The notes under the pieces: model-generated | What the model saw: only the letters and a program-made list of their open reading frames with translations | What the model was told of the DNA's origin: nothing | Databases searched by the model: none | Shown: in pieces, positions 9,369 to 19,262 of the stretch | How positions within the stretch are numbered: the first letter of the stretch is position 1 | How the letters are laid out: each line of letters opens with the position of its first letter | Made by a program: the position numbers and the translations under genes | From: Cellulomonas terrae | GTDB taxonomy: Bacteria > Actinomycetota > Actinomycetes > Actinomycetales > Cellulomonadaceae | Assembly (NCBI RefSeq): GCF_007990265.1 | Contig: NZ_BJWH01000021.1 | Location: forward strand, 1-64,000 | Length of the DNA: 64,000 bases | Direction: 5' to 3'

Positions 9369-10523
9369 TCAGTTGCCGCCGGCCTCGAGTGTGACCTCGA
9401 TGGGCTCGAAGTCCTCGCCGGACACGTCGACGCCCTCGTCCCTCAGCTCGGCCAGAGCCTGCTCGACGTACTCGTTCGTGTACGCCTCGGCGTCGGGCTC
9501 GGTCGTGATGACGGTGGCACCCTGGTCGTTCTTCGTGGTGAGGGCGACGTCGACGGTCTGCGCCCACGCGTCCTCGTCGATCATCCCGATGCCGTCGGGC
9601 GACGGCCAGATCAGCTTGTTGATCTCGTTGGTCTGCCACAGCTGGTGGCTGTTGCCCAGCTGCGAGCCCTGGGCCACGACGATGTCCCGGGCCTCCTCCG
9701 GGTTGTCGCGTGCGTAGATCCACCCCTTGAGGCTCGCCTTGATGAACTTGACGGTCGTCTCCTGGTACTCCTCGTCGGACGCGAGCTTCTCCGAGTTCGC
9801 CCAGATGGCGTCCTGGAGCATCGCCGTGCCCTCGTCGTTCCAGTCGATCGCCGTGAAGTCGTCGGCCGTGTACAGCTCGCCCGTCTCGGGGTTCTCCGCC
9901 TCGAGCAGCTGCGCGTACTCGTTGTAGGTCATGGCCTGCGCCGCGTCGATGTCGCCTGCCAGGAACGCGTTCATGTCGAACTGCTGCTGGACGAGCGTGA
10001 CGTCGGTCGCCGGGTCGAGGCCCGCCTTGGTCATCCCGGCGAACAGCTCGAACTCGTTGCCGTAGCCCCAGTTGCCGACGGTCTTGCCCTCGAGGTCGGC
10101 CGCGGTGGAGATGCCCTTGTCCGCGAACGAGACCTGCAGCGTGCCGGACCTCTGGAAGATCTGGGCGACGTCGGTGATCCCGGCGCCCTGCTCGCGCGAC
10201 GCGAGCGCCTTGGGCACCCACGCGATCGCGTAGTCGACCGAGCCGTCGGCCAGCACGGACTGCGGCACGATGTCGGTGCCACCCTCGACGATCTGCACGT
10301 CGAGACCCTCGTCGACGTAGTACCCCTGGTCGATCGCCGCGTAGTAGCCGGCGAACTGGGCCTGCGTGAACCACTGCAGCTGGAGCTTGACGGGGATCAG
10401 CACCTCGGAGCTCATCGAGGGCTCCTCCTCCGCCTCCCCGCCGCTGTCCGAGCTGCATCCCGCCAGGACGAGCGCTGCGGCGACGCCGACCGCGCCCCAC
10501 GCCGTAAGCCGGTTGAGTCTCAT
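9369..10523 (-). CDS. NMT1/ThiY-type ABC importer substrate-binding lipoprotein
   Basis: The product is 384 aa. A lipoprotein signal peptide ends in the lipobox VLAGC with Cys23 as the lipidation site. The mature part begins with KLQLQWFTQAQFAGYYAA, typical of the NMT1/THI5-like family that binds pyrimidines and related nitrogen compounds. The gene sits with two permeases and one ATPase inside the dihydropyrimidine cluster, so it probably captures a pyrimidine, hydantoin or related substrate outside the cell. I start at ATG 10523 because GAGAGG at 10531-10536 lies 7 nt before it; an in-frame TTG at 10529 is less likely. Confidence 0.87.
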   Translation of the reverse strand: MRLNRLTAWGAVGVAAALVLAGCSSDSGGEAEEEPSMSSEVLIPVKLQLQWFTQAQFAGYYAAIDQGYYVDEGLDVQIVEGGTDIVPQSVLADGSVDYAIAWVPKALASREQGAGITDVAQIFQRSGTLQVSFADKGISTAADLEGKTVGNWGYGNEFELFAGMTKAGLDPATDVTLVQQQFDMNAFLAGDIDAAQAMTYNEYAQLLEAENPETGELYTADDFTAIDWNDEGTAMLQDAIWANSEKLASDEEYQETTVKFIKASLKGWIYARDNPEEARDIVVAQGSQLGNSHQLWQTNEINKLIWPSPDGIGMIDEDAWAQTVDVALTTKNDQGATVITTEPDAEAYTNEYVEQALAELRDEGVDVSGEDFEPIEVTLEAGGN

Positions 10524-10583
10524 GATCAATCCTCTCGTTGGCTGTGCGATGGATCCGGCCTGGCGTCGCTGGCAGGCGGACGT

Positions 10584-11345
10584 CTAGCCCCCTTGGCGCC
10601 TCGCGACGGTGCGCTCGAGCGCGAGGGTCGCGAGGTAGAACACGAGTCCGAGCAGGATCGCGCCGAGCACGAACGCCCACGCCCGGGCGTAGGCGCTGTT
10701 CGACGCGGCCGACGTGATGCGCGAGCCGAGGCCGTTCTGCAGCCCGCCGAAGTACTCCGCGACGATCGCGGCGATGACGGCCGTCGACGACGCGATCCGC
10801 AGGCCGGTGAACAGGTACGGCAGCGCGCCGGGGATCGTCACCGTGCGCGTGATCTGGCGGGGCGTCGCCGCGTAGGCCTTCAGCAGGTCGCGGTGCACCG
10901 GCTGCACCTGCCGCAGCCCGCGCAGCATGTTGACGAACACGGGCGCGAAGACGACGACGGACACCACCAGCCGTCGCGGGGTCGTCGAGGTGGTGCCGAA
11001 CATCGTGTTCAGCGCGGGCGCCAGGGCGACGATCGGCATGACCGACAGGGCTGCCGCGGTCGGTGACAGGAGCGTGTCGGCCATCCGGCTGCGCGCCGCG
11101 ACGACGGCCGCGCCGACGGCCACCACGCTGCCGACCACGAGACCGACCAGCACGTTCATGCCCGTGGCCAGCGCCGCGGACCAGACGAGCGGCAGGACCA
11201 GGACGAGCTGCTCGACGATCGCGGTCGGGCTCGGCAGCAGGTACGGCTTGATGCCCGCCCCCACGACGAACGCCTGCCAGAGCAGCAGCGCGAGGACGCC
11301 CAGGACGACCGGGGCGACCCAGCGGCGGACGGCGGAGGCGGTCAT
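10584..11345 (-). CDS. ABC importer permease (BPD_transp_1, SsuC/TauC-like)
   Basis: The product is 253 aa with about six membrane helices. It carries the EAA-loop region of importer permeases (LLKAYAATPRQITRTVTIPGALPYLFTGLRIA at about 150-180). The ATG start overlaps the ATPase stop (ATGA at 11342-11345), so translation is coupled. It is the second permease of the cluster and probably pairs with the product of 12130-13065 as a heterodimeric channel for the NMT1-type binding protein. Confidence 0.88.
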   Translation of the reverse strand: MTASAVRRWVAPVVLGVLALLLWQAFVVGAGIKPYLLPSPTAIVEQLVLVLPLVWSAALATGMNVLVGLVVGSVVAVGAAVVAARSRMADTLLSPTAAALSVMPIVALAPALNTMFGTTSTTPRRLVVSVVVFAPVFVNMLRGLRQVQPVHRDLLKAYAATPRQITRTVTIPGALPYLFTGLRIASSTAVIAAIVAEYFGGLQNGLGSRITSAASNSAYARAWAFVLGAILLGLVFYLATLALERTVARRQGG

Positions 11346-12133
11346 CGCAGGTCCACCCCGCGCGCCGTGACCGGCGTGCCGTGCAGCGCCTCGCGGACGG
11401 CGGTGACCGCCGCGAAGAACGACGCGTCCTCCCGCAGCCCCTCCCCGCGCACGTCGCCGAGGTTCACCGGCACGACCGCGCTGATCCGGCCCGGTCGCGG
11501 CGACATCACGACCACCCTCTGCGACAGGAACACGGCCTCGGGGATCGAGTGCGTCACGAACACGACAGCCGCGCCGCTCTCCGCGCAGATCCGCACCAGC
11601 TCGGTCTGCATCCGCTCTCGGGTCATCTCGTCGAGCGCCCCGAACGGCTCGTCCATGAGCAGCAGGCTGGGCCGCTCCGCGAGCGACCGCGCGATCGCGA
11701 CGCGCTGCTGCATGCCCCCGGACAGCTGGTGCGGGAAGTGCCCGGCGAAGTCGTCGAGCCCGACGAGCGAGAGCAGCTCCCTCGCCCGCCCGGCCCGCTC
11801 CGCCTTGCCCACGCCGTGCAGCTCCAGCGGCAGCTCGACGTTCGCCGTCACGGTCCGCCACGGCAGCAGGCCGGCCTGCTGGAACGCGATGCCGTAGTCC
11901 TGCGCCTCGCGGGCCTGCTGCGGGGTCTTCCCGAAGACGGTGAGCTCACCGGTGGTGGGCGCGTCGAGGTCCGCGATCAGGCGCAGGAGCGTCGACTTGC
12001 CACAGCCGGACGGACCGATGAGCGCGACGAACTCGCCTGCCGCGACCGTGAGGTCGATGCCCTCCAGCGCGACCACGTCGCCGGACCGGGAGGAGAAGAC
12101 CTTCCCGACGCCCCGAGCCTCGACGGCACTCAT
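11342..12133 (-). CDS. ABC importer ATPase (SsuB/TauB-like)
   Basis: The product is 263 aa. It has Walker A GPSGCGKST, signature LSGGMQQR, Walker B LLLMDEPFGALD and the switch His in VFVTHSI. This is the nitrate/taurine/sulfonate/pyrimidine importer ATPase subfamily. ATGA overlaps join it to both permease genes, upstream at 12130-12133 and downstream at 11342-11345. It energises the importer encoded by its neighbours. Confidence 0.92.
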   Translation of the reverse strand: MSAVEARGVGKVFSSRSGDVVALEGIDLTVAAGEFVALIGPSGCGKSTLLRLIADLDAPTTGELTVFGKTPQQAREAQDYGIAFQQAGLLPWRTVTANVELPLELHGVGKAERAGRARELLSLVGLDDFAGHFPHQLSGGMQQRVAIARSLAERPSLLLMDEPFGALDEMTRERMQTELVRICAESGAAVVFVTHSIPEAVFLSQRVVVMSPRPGRISAVVPVNLGDVRGEGLREDASFFAAVTAVREALHGTPVTARGVDLR

Positions 12134-13065
12134 CTGACCTCCGCGTAGCGATACCGGCCCAGACCGAGCCCGAGCAGGGACACCAGGCCGGCGGCGACCA
12201 GCCCGAGCAGTGCGGCCGCGGCGATCGCGGCCCACGGCTTGGCCGGGTCGCCGCTCGCGGACTGGGCGTAGCTGATGATCAGTCGGCCGATCCCGCCCTT
12301 CGTGCCGGTCGACACCTCCGCGACGATCGCGCCGACCACGGCGGTCGCCGCCCCGAGCCGCAGCGCGGGCAAGAGGTACGGCACGCTCGCGGGCAGCCGC
12401 AGCGAGAGCATCGTCCGGTTCCAGCTGGCCGCCTGCGCACGGAACAGCTCGACCTGCGCAGCGGGCGGCGACTGGAACCCTCGCAGCGCGCCGATGGTCA
12501 CGGGGAAGAACGCCAGGTAGCTCGCGATGAGCGCGACCGACATCCACCGCTGCCACTCGAACGTCCCGACGTGGATGCGCCCGCCCCAGCCGACCACCAG
12601 CGGCGCGAGCGCGATGAGCGGGACCGTCTGGCTGAGCACCACCCACGGCACCAGCGCGGACTCGGCCAGCTGCCAGCGCTGCATGAGCGCGGCGAGCAGC
12701 AACCCGCCGATCGACCCGACCAACCAGCCCGCGAGCGCGACCCGCAGCGTGAACCAGCAGGCGGAGAGCATCGCGCTCAGCACCGTCGGCGACCCGGTGG
12801 CCGACGTCTCCGGCTGGAGCACCCGGTCCACGATGTCCCACACGTGCGGCATCGCCAGGTCGTCGGTCCGCGGCAGGACGCTCGCCTCGCCGAGGTGCCC
12901 GCCGCCGTCGGGGACGACGACCTTGACCAGCTCCCACAGCGCGGCGAGCAGGAGGACCGCGAGCACCCCGACGAGGATCCGTCGGCCCACCGTCGACCTC
13001 TCGCGCGGGCGGACGGGCACCGGAGCGGTGCGCTCCGGCGCGAGCGTGGTGGCCAGGTCGGTCAT
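12130..13065 (-). CDS. ABC importer permease, first of two
   Basis: The product is 311 aa with a 25-residue polar N-terminus and about six membrane helices. The cytoplasmic coupling loop reads AQAASWNRTMLSLRLPASVPYLLPALRLGAA. A periplasmic stretch at about 50-90 between the first helices is longer than in the second permease. Its ATG overlaps the stop of the LLM-class enzyme gene (ATGA), tying transport and metabolism into one transcript. Confidence 0.88.
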   Translation of the reverse strand: MTDLATTLAPERTAPVPVRPRERSTVGRRILVGVLAVLLLAALWELVKVVVPDGGGHLGEASVLPRTDDLAMPHVWDIVDRVLQPETSATGSPTVLSAMLSACWFTLRVALAGWLVGSIGGLLLAALMQRWQLAESALVPWVVLSQTVPLIALAPLVVGWGGRIHVGTFEWQRWMSVALIASYLAFFPVTIGALRGFQSPPAAQVELFRAQAASWNRTMLSLRLPASVPYLLPALRLGAATAVVGAIVAEVSTGTKGGIGRLIISYAQSASGDPAKPWAAIAAAALLGLVAAGLVSLLGLGLGRYRYAEVR

Positions 13066-14078
13066 GCGGTGGCCACGACCGGGGTCGCCAGGGCGGGGAT
13101 GACGTGCTCCCCGTAGACGCGCATCGTCTCCTCCTTGTTGTCGTGCTGGAGGTAGCCGGCGAACTGGGTGACGCCGAGGTCGCGCAGGGCCTCGAGCCGC
13201 TCGACGTGCTCGGCGGCGGAGCCGAGGATGCAGAACCGCTCGACGATCTCGTCCGGCACGAACGCTGCGTGCGTGTTCCCCGCGCGGCCGTGCTCGTTGT
13301 AGTCGTAGCCCTGCCGGCCGGCGATGTAGTCGGTGAGCGCCTTCGGCACGGAGGAGTCGGCGCCGTACCGGGCGACGATGTCCGCGACGTGGTTGCCCAC
13401 CATCCCGCCGAACCACCGGCACTGCTCGCGCATGTGCTCTCGGTCGTCGCCGACGTACATGGGGGCGGCGACGCAGAACTTCACGGCGTCGGGGTCCCGT
13501 CCCGCCTGCTCGGCCGCGTCCCGCACCACCTTGATGGTCCACGCGGCGATGTCCGGGTCCGCGAGCTGCAGGATGAACCCGTCGCCCACCTCACCGGTGA
13601 GCTGGAGTGCCAGCGGACCGTACGCGGCGACCCAGATGTCGAGCGTCGACCCCCGTGACCACGGGAAGTGCACCTTCGCGCCGTTGACCTCGACGGACCG
13701 GTCGTTCGCCAGCTCGCGGATGACGTGCACCGACTCGCGCAGCGTCGCCAGGTTCGACGGCCGCCCGTGCAGGGTCCGCACCGCGGAGTCGCCGCGGCCG
13801 ATCCCGCAGATCGTGCGGTTCCCGTACATCTCGTTGAGCGTGGCGAACAGGGACGCGATGACCGTCCAGTCCCGCGTCGCGGGGTTGGTCACCATGGGCC
13901 CGACCATGACCCGGCGGGTGGCCGCGAGGATCGCCGAGTAGATGACGAACGGCTCCTGCCACAGCAGGTGCGAGTCGAACGTCCACACGTGGCTGAACCC
14001 GTGCGTCTCGGCCAGGCGCGCCAGCTCGACGGTGCGTGAGGCCGGTGGGTTGGTCTGCAGGACGACGCCGAAGTCCAT
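13062..14078 (-). CDS. LLM-class flavin/F420-dependent oxidoreductase (TIGR03842-like)
   Basis: The product is 338 aa, a luciferase-like TIM barrel (MDFGVVLQTNPPA start, HVWTFDSHLLWQEPFV, then GPMVTNPATRDWTVIAS and GIGRGDSAVRTLHGRP). The family usually binds F420 or FMN. This branch is known to sit beside dihydropyrimidinases. The start is ATG 14078, preceded by AAGGGC and 11 nt after the hydantoinase stop. No classical dihydropyrimidine dehydrogenase is in the window, so this enzyme might carry out the reduction of the pyrimidine ring; that is inference. The local F420 genes make F420H2 a reasonable electron donor. Confidence 0.85.
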   Translation of the reverse strand: MDFGVVLQTNPPASRTVELARLAETHGFSHVWTFDSHLLWQEPFVIYSAILAATRRVMVGPMVTNPATRDWTVIASLFATLNEMYGNRTICGIGRGDSAVRTLHGRPSNLATLRESVHVIRELANDRSVEVNGAKVHFPWSRGSTLDIWVAAYGPLALQLTGEVGDGFILQLADPDIAAWTIKVVRDAAEQAGRDPDAVKFCVAAPMYVGDDREHMREQCRWFGGMVGNHVADIVARYGADSSVPKALTDYIAGRQGYDYNEHGRAGNTHAAFVPDEIVERFCILGSAAEHVERLEALRDLGVTQFAGYLQHDNKEETMRVYGEHVIPALATPVVATA

Positions 14079-14089
14079 GGGGTGCCCTT

Positions 14090-15508
14090 CTACAGGAGGT
14101 ACTGGGACAGGCCGCGCGGCACGTACTTCCCGTGCCCGGCGCGTCCGCGGAAGCCGGTCTCGTCGACCACGACGGACCCTCGCGACAGGACGACGTCGAC
14201 GTGCCCGTCGATCTCGTACCCCTCCCACGCGGAGTAGTCCATGTTCATGTGGTGGGTCTTGCCCAGGCCGATCGAGGTGTGCCCGGCCGGGTCGTAGACC
14301 ACGACGTCGGCGTCGGCCCCCGGTGCGATCACGCCCTTCCTCCCGTACAGCCCGAACATCCGCGCCGGGGTGGTCGACGTGAGCTCGACCCACCGCTCCA
14401 GCGTGATCTGCCCCGTCACGACCCCCTGGTACATGAGGTCCATCCGGTGCTCGATCGAGCCGATCCCGTTCGGGATGGCCCGGAAGTCACCGACCCCCAG
14501 GTCCTTCTGGCCCTTCATGCAGAAGGGGCAGTGGTCCGTGGAGACCATCTGCAGGTCGTTGGTCCGCAGCGCCTGCCACATGTGCTCCTGGTGACCCTCG
14601 GCCCGCGAGCGCAGGGGTGTGGAGCACACCCACTTGGCGCCCTCGAAGCCTGGTGCTCCCAGCTGCTCCTCGAGGCTGAGGTACAGGTACTGCGGACACG
14701 TCTCGCCGAACACGTTCTTGCCGTTGTCCCGCGCCCACGCGAGCTGCGCGACCGCCTGCTTGGCGCTCACGTGCACGACGTACAGCGGGGCGTTGGTGAC
14801 GTCGGCCAGCATGATCGCCCGGTGCGTGGCCTCCTCCTCCAGCTGCCACGCGCGTGCGATGCCGTGGAAGTACGGGTCGGTCTTGCCCTGCGCGACGAGC
14901 TGGGCGGCGAGCACGTCGATCGCCGGGCCGTTCTCGGCGTGCATCATCGTGAGCAGCCCGAGGTCGGCCGCCTTCTGCATGGCCCGCAGGATCTGTGCGT
15001 CGTCGGAGTAGAAGACCCCCGGGTAGGCCATGAACAGCTTGTAGCTGGTCACACCCTCCGCGACGAGGCCCTCCATCGCCTTGAGCGAGTCCTCGTCGAC
15101 GCCGCCGACGATCTGGTGGAACCCGTAGTCGATCGCGCAGTTCCCCGCCGCCTTGTCGTGCCACGCCCCGAGCCCGTCCAGGACCCGCTCCCCCGCGCGC
15201 TGCACGGCGAAGTCGATGATCGTGGTCGTCCCGCCCCACGCCGCGGCGCGGGTCCCGCTCTCGAACGTGTCCGACGCGTTCGTGCCCCCGAACGGGAGCT
15301 CCATGTGGGTGTGCGCGTCGATGCCGCCGGGGATGACGTACTTGCCCGTGGCGTCGATGACCTCGTCGACGGATGAGGCGAGATCGTGCCCGAGCAGCGT
15401 GGAGCCCGGGCTGAGGACGGCGGCGATGGTCTCGCCGTCGATGAGCACGTCGGCGGCCGTCCGCCCGGTCGCGCTGACCAGGGTGCCGCCGGTGATGAGC
15501 GTCGTCAT
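14090..15508 (-). CDS. hydA: Dihydropyrimidinase / D-hydantoinase
   Basis: The product is 472 aa, the normal family length. The binuclear metal site of cyclic amidohydrolases is complete: His66 and His68 (DAHTH), Lys157 (SYKLFMAY, the carboxylated lysine), His190 (MMHAENG), His246 (VVHVSAK) and the Asp of STDHCPF. It opens 5,6-dihydrouracil or dihydrothymine to N-carbamoyl-beta-alanine or its methyl homologue in the cytosol. The next enzyme of that path is encoded 16 bp upstream in the same operon. Hydantoinase and dihydropyrimidinase cannot be separated by sequence alone; the context favours the pyrimidine role. Confidence 0.93.
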   Translation of the reverse strand: MTTLITGGTLVSATGRTAADVLIDGETIAAVLSPGSTLLGHDLASSVDEVIDATGKYVIPGGIDAHTHMELPFGGTNASDTFESGTRAAAWGGTTTIIDFAVQRAGERVLDGLGAWHDKAAGNCAIDYGFHQIVGGVDEDSLKAMEGLVAEGVTSYKLFMAYPGVFYSDDAQILRAMQKAADLGLLTMMHAENGPAIDVLAAQLVAQGKTDPYFHGIARAWQLEEEATHRAIMLADVTNAPLYVVHVSAKQAVAQLAWARDNGKNVFGETCPQYLYLSLEEQLGAPGFEGAKWVCSTPLRSRAEGHQEHMWQALRTNDLQMVSTDHCPFCMKGQKDLGVGDFRAIPNGIGSIEHRMDLMYQGVVTGQITLERWVELTSTTPARMFGLYGRKGVIAPGADADVVVYDPAGHTSIGLGKTHHMNMDYSAWEGYEIDGHVDVVLSRGSVVVDETGFRGRAGHGKYVPRGLSQYLL

Positions 15509-15524
15509 GACAGTGCCTCCTCGG

Positions 15525-16373
<849 letters not shown>

Positions 16374-16471
16374 AGGGCTCCTCCGCATCTCTGTCGACCG
16401 GCCTCGGAGCCCCACGCGGCGCCTGAGTGCCCGTTCTTGGCACCGTAGCCTGGAATGTGACTGTCCGGGTT

Positions 16472-16546
16472 GAACATTTCTGCACTGTTACTGAGGAGTA
16501 CCCGGACGCGAACATCGGCACCGCCCACGTAAACATCTGCACCGTC
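16472..16546. promoter_or_regulatory. Putative MocR operator: repeated RAACATCKGCACCG sites
   Basis: Two direct repeats, GAACATCGGCACCG (16510-16523) and AAACATCTGCACCG (16531-16544), lie exactly 21 bp apart, two helical turns, on the same face. A looser copy, GAACATTTCTGCACTG, lies at 16472-16487. MocR/GabR regulators typically bind direct repeats upstream of the operon they activate. On the minus strand a TACGGT hexamer (16442-16447) could be the -10 of the catabolic operon, which would place the repeats just upstream of the polymerase site. Confidence 0.6.
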
Positions 16547-16594
16547 TCGCGGAGGGTCTCCTCGGTCCCGCCCGCGGCGTGCATCCTGACCGGC

Positions 16595-17947
16595 ATGGAC
16601 CTCGCCTCCCACGTCGACGACCGCAGCCCGCGCGGCATCGCCGCGACCGTGGCGCGCCTCGTCCGCGGCGGTGACCTGCGCCCCGGCGACCGGCTGCCGA
16701 CCGTCCGCACGCTCGCCGCCGACCTCGGCGTCAGCCCCGCGACCGTCAGCGGCGCCTGGCAGGCGCTCTCGGCCGTCGGCATCGTGATCTCCCGCGGGCG
16801 CGCCGGCACGGTCGTGCTCCCGCCCCCGGCCAGCTGGCTCCCGCCGCGCTACCGCGAGCTCGCCGGCGGCGCACCCGCACGGCTCGACCTCTCGACCGGC
16901 ACCCCCGACCCCGAGCTGCTGCCCCTGATCGGCCCCGCGCTGTCCCGCGTCGCCCGCCAGCGACCCGCAGCCGACACCGGCGCCTATGTGACCTCCCCCG
17001 TCGTCCCCGCCCTCGAGGTGCTGCTGCGCGACTCCTGGCCGTTCGCACCGCAGCGCATCACCGTGGTCGACGGAGCGCTCGACGCCATCAGCCGCACCCT
17101 GGAGCGGGTCGCCGGTTACGGCTCCCGCATCGCGGTCGAGGACCCCGGTTTCCCACCGCTGTTCGATCTCGTGGACCAGCTCGGCCTCGAACGCGTGCCG
17201 GTCACGCTCGACCGGCACGGGATGCGTCCCGACGCGCTCGAGCGGGCGCTCGACGCCGGGGCGGGCGTCGTCGTCGTCCAGCCGCGCGCCCACAACCCGA
17301 CCGGCGTGAGCATGACCTCGACGCGCGCCCGCGAGCTCGCCGCCGTCCTGCGCCGGCACGACGCCCTCGTCGTCGAGGACGACCACTCGGGCGAGATCGC
17401 GTCCGCCCGCGACGTCAGCCTCGGGTCGCTCCTGCCCGACCGGGTCGTGCACGTCCGCTCCTACTCCAAGTCCCACGGCCCCGACCTGCGCATCGCCGCC
17501 GTCGGCGGACCCGCCTCCGTGCTCGACGGCCTCGTCGCCCGCCGCATGCTCGGCCCCGGCTGGACCAGCCGCCTCCTCCAGCACGTCCTCGTCGACCTGC
17601 TCACCGACAGCACCGCCATCGAGGCCGTCGCCCACGCCCGACGCGTCTACCACGCCCGCCGCCGAGCCCTGCGCGACGCACTCGCCGGCCACGGCATCAC
17701 GATCGATCCCGGCGACGGCATCAACGTCTGGCTCCCGGTCCACGACGAGCGCACCGCCCTGGTCCGCCTGGAGGCCGCCGGCATCCGCGTGGCCCCGGGG
17801 GCACCGTTCTCCGCCGACGGAGGGCAACCGGCGGGCCCGCTCGCAGCAGACGCTGCCGAGGGCGGCCATGTCCGCATCACGGTGGGCCTGCTCGGAGCCG
17901 AGGTCGACGACGTCGCGCTGGCGCTGGCCCTCGCCGCTGCACCCTGA
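16595..17947 (+). CDS. MocR-family (GntR-HTH plus aminotransferase-fold) regulator
   Basis: The product is 450 aa. A GntR-type winged helix occupies about 1-75 (DRLPTVRTLAADLGVSPATVSGAWQALSA). An aminotransferase class I fold follows, with NPTG at 234-237, EDDHSGE near 261 and PLP lysine at 292 (SYSKSHG). I start at ATG 16595 because it begins directly at the HTH domain; longer in-frame starts would run through the operator repeats. It is divergent from the amidohydrolase gene and probably controls the pyrimidine cluster in response to a PLP-bound amine or amino acid such as beta-alanine. Confidence 0.9.
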   Translation: MDLASHVDDRSPRGIAATVARLVRGGDLRPGDRLPTVRTLAADLGVSPATVSGAWQALSAVGIVISRGRAGTVVLPPPASWLPPRYRELAGGAPARLDLSTGTPDPELLPLIGPALSRVARQRPAADTGAYVTSPVVPALEVLLRDSWPFAPQRITVVDGALDAISRTLERVAGYGSRIAVEDPGFPPLFDLVDQLGLERVPVTLDRHGMRPDALERALDAGAGVVVVQPRAHNPTGVSMTSTRARELAAVLRRHDALVVEDDHSGEIASARDVSLGSLLPDRVVHVRSYSKSHGPDLRIAAVGGPASVLDGLVARRMLGPGWTSRLLQHVLVDLLTDSTAIEAVAHARRVYHARRRALRDALAGHGITIDPGDGINVWLPVHDERTALVRLEAAGIRVAPGAPFSADGGQPAGPLAADAAEGGHVRITVGLLGAEVDDVALALALAAAP

Positions 17948-17970
17948 CGCCTGCACGTGCGACCCGGCAC

Positions 17971-18011
17971 GAGCGGGATCCGGGACCTCCCCGAGCCCCG
18001 GATCCCCGCTC
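17971..18011 (+). terminator. Hairpin after the MocR gene
   Basis: GAGCGGGATCCGGG pairs with a downstream CCCGGATCCCCGCTC containing one bulged C, with a loop of about 12 nt. It starts 23 nt after the MocR stop codon. It separates the regulator from the F420-0 transporter operon. Confidence 0.5.
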
Positions 18012-18144
18012 CTACCGTTCTTCGAACATGCGTTCGATCCTAATCCTTGGTTTCGGCCACGGCAAGGCCACGGAGCCGATCCGCGCAGCACCCACGATCC
18101 CCACTTGCCGACACGCCACCCTCCAGGCCTACTCTGTGCCCGGA

Positions 18145-18202
18145 ACCCGGCCGGCTGTGGCCGGGTCGCGCCGCCCGGACGTGGGCGGCCCTCCGGAGGT
18201 GC
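18145..18202 (+). other. Tandem hairpins in the leader of the F420-0 transporter operon
   Basis: The 331-bp gap between the MocR gene and the transporter operon holds three consecutive inverted repeats: ACCCGGCC/GGCCGGGT (18145-18166), CCGCCC/GGGCGG (18171-18188) and the palindrome CCTCCGGAGG (18193-18202). They end 76 nt before the ATG at 18279. They could be a regulatory leader, an attenuator or simply GC-rich structure. I find no cobalamin-riboswitch B12 box here, although the transporter is of the BtuCDF type. Confidence 0.35.
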
Positions 18203-18278
18203 GACGTGCACCCCACCCCCGACGCCGAGCGACGTGCTCGCGCGCCCCCACCGCAGAGCCCCCGGAGCCCTCATCCCG

Positions 18279-19262
18279 ATGCCCAGGATCCGTCCCGTCC
18301 TCCTGACCGCCGTCGCCGCACTGGCGCTCGCGGCGTGCTCCGCCCAGAGCGCCCCGGAAGCGGCACCGACCGGGACCGCGAGCGCCACGTTCGCCCCGGT
18401 CACGCTCGACAACTGCGGCACGGAGGTCACGATCACCGCGCCGCCGACGAAGGTCGTCACCATCAAGTCGACCGCCACGGAGATGCTCCTGGCGCTGGGC
18501 ATGCAGGACGTGCTCATCGGCACCGCGTTCGCCGACGGCCCGGTCCCGGCGGAGTACGAGTCCGCCTACACGAGCGTCCCGGTGGTCTCGGACAAGGTCC
18601 CCGGACAGGAGGCGCTGCTCGCGCTGGAACCCGACTTCGTCTACGGCGGTTGGGAGTCCAACTTCTCCGCAGACGGCGCCGGCGACCGCGCGGCGCTGCA
18701 CGACCTCGGGATCACCACGTACGTCTCCCCCGCGGCCTGCAAGGAGGAGGGCTACATGCCCGACCCGCTGACGTTCGAGGAGGTCGCGGACGAGATCCGG
18801 GAGGTCGCGACGATCTTCGGGGTACCCGAGCGGGCGGAGGAGCTCGTCGCGGAGCAGGAGGCCACGCTGGACGCGGTGCAGCAGCCGGCCGAGGAGACGA
18901 CCGCGCTCTGGTACAGCTCCGGCACGGACACCCCGTACGTCGGGGCAGGCATCGGTGCGCCGCAGATGATCATGGACGCCGCGGGGCTGACCAACATCTT
19001 TGCGGACGTGCACGACACCTGGACGTCGGCCGGCTGGGAGCAGGTCGTGGCGGCGGACCCGGACGTGATCGTGCTCGTCGACGCCGCGTGGAACACCGCG
19101 GAGAAGAAGATCGGTCTGCTCGAGGCCAACCCGGCGACGAGCCAGCTCACGGCCGTGCGGGAGAAGCAGTATCTCGTCGTCCCGTTCGCGGCGGGCGAGG
19201 CCGGGGTCCGGAACGCCGACGCGGTCGCCTCGCTCAGCGACCAGCTGACCGAGCTGGGGTGA
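18279..19262 (+). CDS. Proposed F420-0 ABC importer, substrate-binding lipoprotein
   Basis: The product is 327 aa. A lipoprotein signal peptide has Cys20 in ALAAC, followed by a class III (BtuF/FhuD-like) binding fold (TKVVTIKSTATEMLLALGM, LEPDFVYGGWESNFSADG). This matches the actinobacterial three-gene cassette proposed to import F420-0 (TIGR03868/03869/03873). In previously described genomes that cassette often sits with cofE and few other F420 genes; here cofD follows directly. ATG 18279 has GGAG at 18263-18266. Its stop overlaps the permease start (GTGA). An alternative substrate is a corrinoid or siderophore. Confidence 0.82.
   Translation: MPRIRPVLLTAVAALALAACSAQSAPEAAPTGTASATFAPVTLDNCGTEVTITAPPTKVVTIKSTATEMLLALGMQDVLIGTAFADGPVPAEYESAYTSVPVVSDKVPGQEALLALEPDFVYGGWESNFSADGAGDRAALHDLGITTYVSPAACKEEGYMPDPLTFEEVADEIREVATIFGVPERAEELVAEQEATLDAVQQPAEETTALWYSSGTDTPYVGAGIGAPQMIMDAAGLTNIFADVHDTWTSAGWEQVVAADPDVIVLVDAAWNTAEKKIGLLEANPATSQLTAVREKQYLVVPFAAGEAGVRNADAVASLSDQLTELG

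Noticed and set aside
18121-18210. Possible cobalamin riboswitch (GGAACCCGG followed by stems)
   Set aside because: The conserved B12 box and the core around it are not present; only generic GC-rich hairpins remain.
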